Assembly (NCBI GenBank): GCA_016235815.1
Contig: JACRIM010000050.1
Location: 61,421-125,420, forward strand
DNA from: Planctomycetota bacterium
GTDB lineage: Bacteria; Planctomycetota; Phycisphaerae; UBA1845; UTPLA1
DNA: 64,000 nt
Reading direction: 5' to 3'
Below the pieces are notes generated by a model. That model was not told the DNA's origin. It saw only the letters and a program-made list of their open reading frames with translations, and ran no database searches. This document shows positions 59,828 to 64,000 of this stretch, in pieces (the stretch's first letter is position 1; the number at the start of each line of letters is the position of its first letter). Made by a program: the position numbers and the translations under genes.

Positions 59828-62820
59828 CACTCAGTTCCTTTCATTCGCTTCAAGCTGCGGGCAATGATGCCGCCCACCGTTCGCTTCCGGGTCTGCATCT
59901 CGGCCGGATCGGCCACGCGACGCCGAACCCGGACATTGTATCCCGCGACTCGGTGCTCGATCGCTCGGAGCGGCAGGTCATCGAGAAAGGCCAGCAGTTC
60001 CTCCGGTGAAAATAGCTTCACGCGTTGCTGGGCTGCATCGCCTAACTTGCCTGGTAGCGCAGTCTCAAGTTTTTTGAGGAAGTGCCGCTTGAGCGAGACC
60101 ACGGCAATGTAATCAAACGGTTCGGTCAGACTCTTTTCAATATTGCCGATCTCGTGATCGAGCGTGGTCGTCACCGCCACTTCGCAAGCGATGGACAGCC
60201 CCTCGCGTTCAAGGGCGACATCGACCTGACCGCCATTGGGCAGAGACTTTTCAATGGTGACGCGGAATCCCCGGGCCTGACCCCATTGGCGGATCAATTC
60301 TTGAAGGTATTGATGCTCCGGCCCACCGCGACCGAGCGCGACTGGGCTGACAGTCCGTGGCTTCGCAACCCGCACGGGCTCCGCGCGCTTTGACGCGGTC
60401 GTGGGCTCGACCGTGAGTGAACAAGCGGCAACGGGAGCGGGGGCGTCTGGTGCTACTACGGTCCGCCGCCGCCCATATCGCTCGCCGCTCCGCTCTCGCA
60501 GTGACCGCCGCCGCGCGTGGGCTTCAGAAGCACTAATGGGTAGTGGCCGACTCGTGTGCAACGAAAAGTCCGCCTCGTTTCGGCCCACGCGACAGAGGGC
60601 CTCACCCGTGCCGAGGTTCAACAAGTCGTCTGCCGTGAAATGCGCATAGCCGCGTTCGAGTCGTCGGGCATCGTCCTCACCCACGCGGAAACAAATGCGG
60701 GTATACGCATTGGTCAAGACCGCCCGTTCCACCTCAAGGACTTTCTCATGGAGTTGATACAGGTCTTGATGGGCGACGGTCAGACCCAAGTGGTACTTCC
60801 GCACCCCGGAAAACAGTCCGGCCATCGACGGCGTGGCCACCTGTTGGAATTCATCAACATACAGAAAGAAGGGCCGACGCTCACTGGCCGCAACGTCTTG
60901 GCGATTGAGGCAGACTTGATGGAGTTTCGAGACCAGGAGTCCGCCAAGGAGCGCGGTGTTCTCTTCACCGATGGCCCCCTGCGAGAGCCGGGCGACCAAG
61001 ATTTTCCCAGTGTCGATCAATTGGCGAAAATCAAGGGGCTTGGTCCTTTCGGTCACGACCTCACGCACGAGCCGTGAACGCAAGAAGGTATCGAGCCGGG
61101 AGAGGATCGGGGCCTGCGGCTTGCGGCCAATGAGGAGCGGGAATTCCTTTTGCCAGAACGACACCACATGGTCATCCGCGACCGTCTGCAAGAACGCCTC
61201 GCGAAACTCGCTGTCCACCAAGAACCGACGCAGGTCTTGCAAGGTGCCTCCCTGTCGTGACTCCAGGAAGGCCATTACGCTGTGGGCCAGTACCACGGTC
61301 ATCTGGTCGCCCCACGAAGTAGACAAGCGACGAAACAAGGCGACCAGATCGGAACCGAGGATTTCCTTTTCCGTGGCGGAGTGGGCACCCAAGATATTCC
61401 AACCCACCACGTAGTCCTCATCGGCGGGATCAATGATGATGACATCGTCCCTTCGATGGTTGGGGATTCTTGCCAGTACTTCGTCCGCCAAATCGCCGTG
61501 GGGATCGATAACGCCGACACCCTCGCCGTCCTCAATATCTTGCAAAATGAGGTTAACCAGAAGGGTGGATTTCCCGGTGCCGGAGGCGCCGATCAGGTGA
61601 AGGTGTTTGAGCCGGGTCTCGACGTGCAGTCGTACCGGTGTCGAGGCATCGTCGTTCACTGCCTGGCCCACGATGACGCCGATGGTGCCCTGTACTTCGA
61701 CGGGCAAGGGACGTGACAGCGCAACACTCCGTTGCAACGCCGGGGCCTGAAGGGATGGACCCGGCAGATGAACGAGCGAAACGAGTTCGGCTGCCGACCA
61801 GATCATGCCGCTTCGGTGGGTTGTTCGATTGAGTATGTCTTCCGCCAGTTCGTCCGGCGTTTCGACTGCCAGTGGCACCAACTCATTGGACTGTGGACTG
61901 CCGAATTGACCCAAGCCCCCGGCGATACTGCGAACGAGGTCCCAGGCCCGGTCCTCTTCGATTGCCTTGGTGGCCAGGCGAAGAACAACGGCATACAGCG
62001 GCTCGGCGATCTTTTCCCGAGCCAGGCTGGTGACTTCCGGGGCATCGGCAAAAAACGGTTGGCCATCCGGCGTCGTCACCGAGCGCTGGACGCCTTCCGC
62101 CCAAGGACGACGGACCGGTTGGAACAACACCTGAATCAGCCCAAGTTCGCCGGGACCAATTCGAGACAAGGCACCGACAATGGGCGTGAGAGAATCGGGT
62201 CCGCCCCTGCCAAGGCGGAGCGGCAGCATGAACTCCCGGGCCAGACCGAATTCAAGGGTAGCCAAGCCTTCTCCGGCGCAACGCCGCCATCGTGTCGCTA
62301 AATCCTCGTCAGGAGTCCGCACGATGGCCTCGGGAAAAAAGGCATTGAGTTGCGACTGGATGATCCCCCAGTCTTGGGTGCTAACGGCCACTTGAAGACG
62401 GACCGCGCCGGCATTGCCAATCAATTCAAAGGCCAAATGGTGGGTGCACGTAACCAAGCTGCTGAGCCAGCCGCCCATGCTGGCCAGATCGAACCGGGCC
62501 TCGCTCGGAACAAAGATCTCCAGTTCCCGAAAATCCCCGTCGGGTTCAAACGGCTCAGGGGCGTATTGCGCATCATCGTCGTCGAGTGTCGGGTTCGTTG
62601 CCGGACTTGGAATCTGAGTGAATCGCTCGATGAGTTGCGACAGCCAGGTGTGCCGACGGCCATCATCATGGCCTGATTTCTGAGCAACGCCACCACGCGT
62701 GAATGGCCGAAACGCCGGCTCCAGGGGAACCGTGTGGGGATAGGACCGCCAGCCCCGGCCCTGGCGTTCCCAGGCATAGAAGGCGAGAGTCAACTGCTCA
62801 ATGTGACGGCCCGACGACAT
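59827..62820 (-). CDS. HerA/VirD4-like ATPase with C-terminal nuclease-like domain
   Basis: A 997-residue protein. An N-terminal domain (about 1-390) is followed by a VirD4/HerA-type ATPase: Walker A IGASGTGKSTLLVNL, then GVGVIDPHGDLADEVL, and Walker B PFFLYVDEFQQVATPSM. The last 150 residues look like a PD-(D/E)XK nuclease fold (GGQVDVALEREGLSIACEVAVTT). Such a pump-nuclease fusion could move and process element DNA, or act in defence. It overlaps the recombinase gene by one base. The nuclease call rests on a short motif. Confidence 0.8.
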   Translation of the reverse strand: MSSGRHIEQLTLAFYAWERQGRGWRSYPHTVPLEPAFRPFTRGGVAQKSGHDDGRRHTWLSQLIERFTQIPSPATNPTLDDDDAQYAPEPFEPDGDFRELEIFVPSEARFDLASMGGWLSSLVTCTHHLAFELIGNAGAVRLQVAVSTQDWGIIQSQLNAFFPEAIVRTPDEDLATRWRRCAGEGLATLEFGLAREFMLPLRLGRGGPDSLTPIVGALSRIGPGELGLIQVLFQPVRRPWAEGVQRSVTTPDGQPFFADAPEVTSLAREKIAEPLYAVVLRLATKAIEEDRAWDLVRSIAGGLGQFGSPQSNELVPLAVETPDELAEDILNRTTHRSGMIWSAAELVSLVHLPGPSLQAPALQRSVALSRPLPVEVQGTIGVIVGQAVNDDASTPVRLHVETRLKHLHLIGASGTGKSTLLVNLILQDIEDGEGVGVIDPHGDLADEVLARIPNHRRDDVIIIDPADEDYVVGWNILGAHSATEKEILGSDLVALFRRLSTSWGDQMTVVLAHSVMAFLESRQGGTLQDLRRFLVDSEFREAFLQTVADDHVVSFWQKEFPLLIGRKPQAPILSRLDTFLRSRLVREVVTERTKPLDFRQLIDTGKILVARLSQGAIGEENTALLGGLLVSKLHQVCLNRQDVAASERRPFFLYVDEFQQVATPSMAGLFSGVRKYHLGLTVAHQDLYQLHEKVLEVERAVLTNAYTRICFRVGEDDARRLERGYAHFTADDLLNLGTGEALCRVGRNEADFSLHTSRPLPISASEAHARRRSLRERSGERYGRRRTVVAPDAPAPVAACSLTVEPTTASKRAEPVRVAKPRTVSPVALGRGGPEHQYLQELIRQWGQARGFRVTIEKSLPNGGQVDVALEREGLSIACEVAVTTTLDHEIGNIEKSLTEPFDYIAVVSLKRHFLKKLETALPGKLGDAAQQRVKLFSPEELLAFLDDLPLRAIEHRVAGYNVRVRRRVADPAEMQTRKRTVGGIIARSLKRMKGTE

Positions 62821-62828
62821 CCATCACC

Positions 62829-63542
62829 CTAGCGGTTCCCGAGATCACGAAGACATGGCTGACGTTCCGGTTCCGACAGGGCGCGCAGCCCTTGTTGACT
62901 AATCAATCCGTCAATGACCTCCAAGACGGCCCGTCGAACTGATTCCTGAAACATGAGAGCCGTGTCAATTCTGTAGTATGTCTCTTGGGCAAAGCAGATT
63001 TTGTAGAGCCAACCGATGGCGGGAATGGCCAAGATGGCATCCGGACCACCAATCAACCGAATAATGCCCAACATCAGGGTCATGGCCACAAGGCTGCTCG
63101 GACCGCCGATCGCGACATGGGGCGGAATTCCGAGCCGCCTCAACTCCCAAACCCAGCGATAGCGATCGTAGAGTACATACCCGTGTTCAATGCCATAGAA
63201 ACCCAGCCAGTAATAGGCGGCGGCTCCGGTGGCAAGTAGCAGTACGAACAAGAGAAACCCAATGCGGAACGGCAAGAAGGCCAAGCGCCACGACACGAAG
63301 AACCCTTTGCCATAAGGGGCCGCGCAGACATCAAAGGCGAGGCGACCGCGCTGGACGCGCAGGTACAGGCGTTGGGTTGAGAGTAAGCCGCTCTCCTGGC
63401 GGGTAACGAGTTGCGAGGTTTTCTCCGGGACTGATCGTAGTTCAATGACGGCATTTACCAAGCGGTAAAACTCCTGCGATGACGCCTGCAGGCCATCGAT
63501 GAGGGTGTACCAGTGAGAAATGAGTTCTGGTGATCGAGCCAT
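62829..63542 (-). CDS. element-encoded membrane protein
   Basis: A 237-residue protein with an N-terminal soluble part (about 1-85), two close spans (LAFLPFRIGFLLFVLLLATGA-type region near 95-125) and another hydrophobic stretch near 160-195, then a C-terminal helical tail. No family recognised. GGAGGA lies 5 bases before the ATG at 63542, and the stop is 8 bases before the ATPase start, so it is probably its membrane partner. Confidence 0.65.
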   Translation of the reverse strand: MARSPELISHWYTLIDGLQASSQEFYRLVNAVIELRSVPEKTSQLVTRQESGLLSTQRLYLRVQRGRLAFDVCAAPYGKGFFVSWRLAFLPFRIGFLLFVLLLATGAAAYYWLGFYGIEHGYVLYDRYRWVWELRRLGIPPHVAIGGPSSLVAMTLMLGIIRLIGGPDAILAIPAIGWLYKICFAQETYYRIDTALMFQESVRRAVLEVIDGLISQQGLRALSEPERQPCLRDLGNR

Positions 63543-63882
63543 GGAATTCCTCCTATTCCAGTACCGGGCGAACCGCCGGATGTATTGCCCAAAAGTGAGG
63601 GATCGGATCGCTCGGTGGCCCAGTAAGGGTGTTATACCCGAATCCCAGTACTCCAGAAAACTGCCAATGGAGTTTCGCCACAAAATGAAAAAGGTCAACT
63701 ACTCCAGCACGGGCCCCGAGTATTCTGCAGGCAGAACCCCGATTTTTGCAAAGGACTCGTTCCGGTCGCTTGACTACTCTTGCGTTAACTCAGGACGCTG
63801 TTTGAGCTTGGGAGTCAACGGCAGATGAAATTCCATCGCTTCCAGCAAGATCGCAATGAACTAAGTAGAGCCGCAGAATCTT
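63543..63882. other. gene-free stretch within the element
   Basis: No convincing gene is seen in these 340 bases. An open frame on the plus strand crosses the membrane-protein promoter region but has no ribosome site or family. A plus-strand terminator-like hairpin begins at 63869. Confidence 0.45.
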
Positions 63883-63897
63883 TCATGCGGCTTTTTT
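63869..63897 (+). terminator. plus-strand terminator-like hairpin
   Basis: AGCCGCA and TGCGGCT form a seven-pair stem with a ten-base loop, followed by six T on the plus strand. Neighbouring genes run on the minus strand, so it may end an unannotated plus-strand RNA; it also covers the stop codon of the partial minus-strand gene. Confidence 0.5.
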
Positions 63898-64000
63898 CTG
63901 GACATCGTCATGGTCAAACATGAATCCCATTTGGTTTCGATGGCCGTTGATTCGGCCGACGCCGCGACGAAAGGCATCAATCAGGTCCTCGATGGCCACG
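63883..64000 (-). CDS. partial element gene, C-terminal 39 residues
   Basis: A frame entering from the right edge and ending at 63883, with tail VAIEDLIDAFRRGVGRINGH and FMFDHDDVQKKAA. It lies upstream of the membrane-protein gene on the same strand. The piece is too short to assign a family. Confidence 0.45.
   Translation of the reverse strand, partial: VAIEDLIDAFRRGVGRINGHRNQMGFMFDHDDVQKKAA

Larger units (their letters stand above)
58277..64000 (-). mobile_element. integrative element inserted in comM (left part)
   Basis: The region from the comM breakpoint to the window end carries, all on one strand, a partial gene, a membrane protein, a HerA/VirD4-like ATPase and a serine recombinase next to the junction. 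This is the usual layout of a serine-integrase element, with the integrase gene at one end. The right end is not in the window. The junction lies around 58297-58307, where host AACCCCTG runs into element sequence. Confidence 0.8.

Noticed and set aside
63520..63828. Plus-strand frame near the right end
   Set aside because: It is antisense to the membrane-protein start and its perfect ribosome site, and shows no recognisable domain.
1..64000. tRNA, rRNA or CRISPR arrays
   Set aside because: No cloverleaf with a TTCRA-type T-arm, no rRNA-like segment and no regularly spaced direct repeats were noticed by eye; a tRNAscan or CRISPR search would be the formal test.

Overview
The window is G+C-rich bacterial DNA that most resembles a Planctomycetota genome, probably Phycisphaerae-like. 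This is an inference from gene content: a secreted protein ending in a type I dockerin with two Asn/Asp-rich loops, a DUF1571 protein, many lipoproteins, KdsC followed by a very large LptC/OstA-like protein, and both rpsO-pnp and anmK-murQ pairs. No rRNA, tRNA or CRISPR array was seen.

Layout. 1-6.2 kb: housekeeping and signalling genes (partial truA, REC-GGDEF, DUF4261, thioesterase, murQ, anmK, HD-GYP). 6.2-33.9 kb: a stress/envelope region holding a KaiC-KaiB-PAS-DUF2294 operon, DUF2294 paralogues, two CsrA-like genes, a secreted GH1 enzyme, hydrolase lipoproteins, WG-repeat and YXWQ-type proteins, two ice-binding-like lipoproteins, and many tiny membrane proteins of stress-associated families (DUF1328, DUF883, holin-like, lmo0937-type, DUF3309, DUF3185-like). 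33.9-45.6 kb: KDO/LPS export genes, a TPR protein, NnrD, a GT39-like glycosyltransferase and three tandem HtrA relatives, two of them lacking the catalytic triad. 45.8-57.1 kb: dockerin protein, rpsO, pnp, histidine kinase, cyclophilin, USP-MntH with divergent MntR, nitrilase and an A+T-rich orphan gene. 57.2-64 kb: a comM/yifB-type gene cut by an integrative element carrying a large serine recombinase, a HerA/VirD4-like ATPase with a C-terminal nuclease-like domain, and membrane and partial genes.

The most striking signal is a family of six leader RNAs in the 9-32 kb region. Each is about 110 nt and lies between a promoter with a gcTAKAAT-type -10 box and the start of an operon. One is on the minus strand in front of kaiC; five are on the plus strand in front of GH1, DUF1571, two DUF2294-CsrA modules and a DUF3309 operon. 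All share a 5' UCGG segment, an A-rich strand, a small covarying hairpin, a GAGUAA box and an intrinsic terminator whose two arms covary between copies. The 5' UCGG (CGUCGG in four copies) repeats the terminator 3' arm, so it could pair with the 5' arm and act as an antiterminator. I do not recognise it as a known riboswitch class. Two copies control CsrA-like proteins, and five of six carry a GGA next to the antiterminator, so CsrA-type feedback is a plausible, untested model.

Taken together, the middle region reads as a coordinated stationary-phase/stress regulon (Kai clock-like proteins, CsrA-like regulators, envelope lipoproteins, small membrane proteins) tied together by a shared attenuator RNA.
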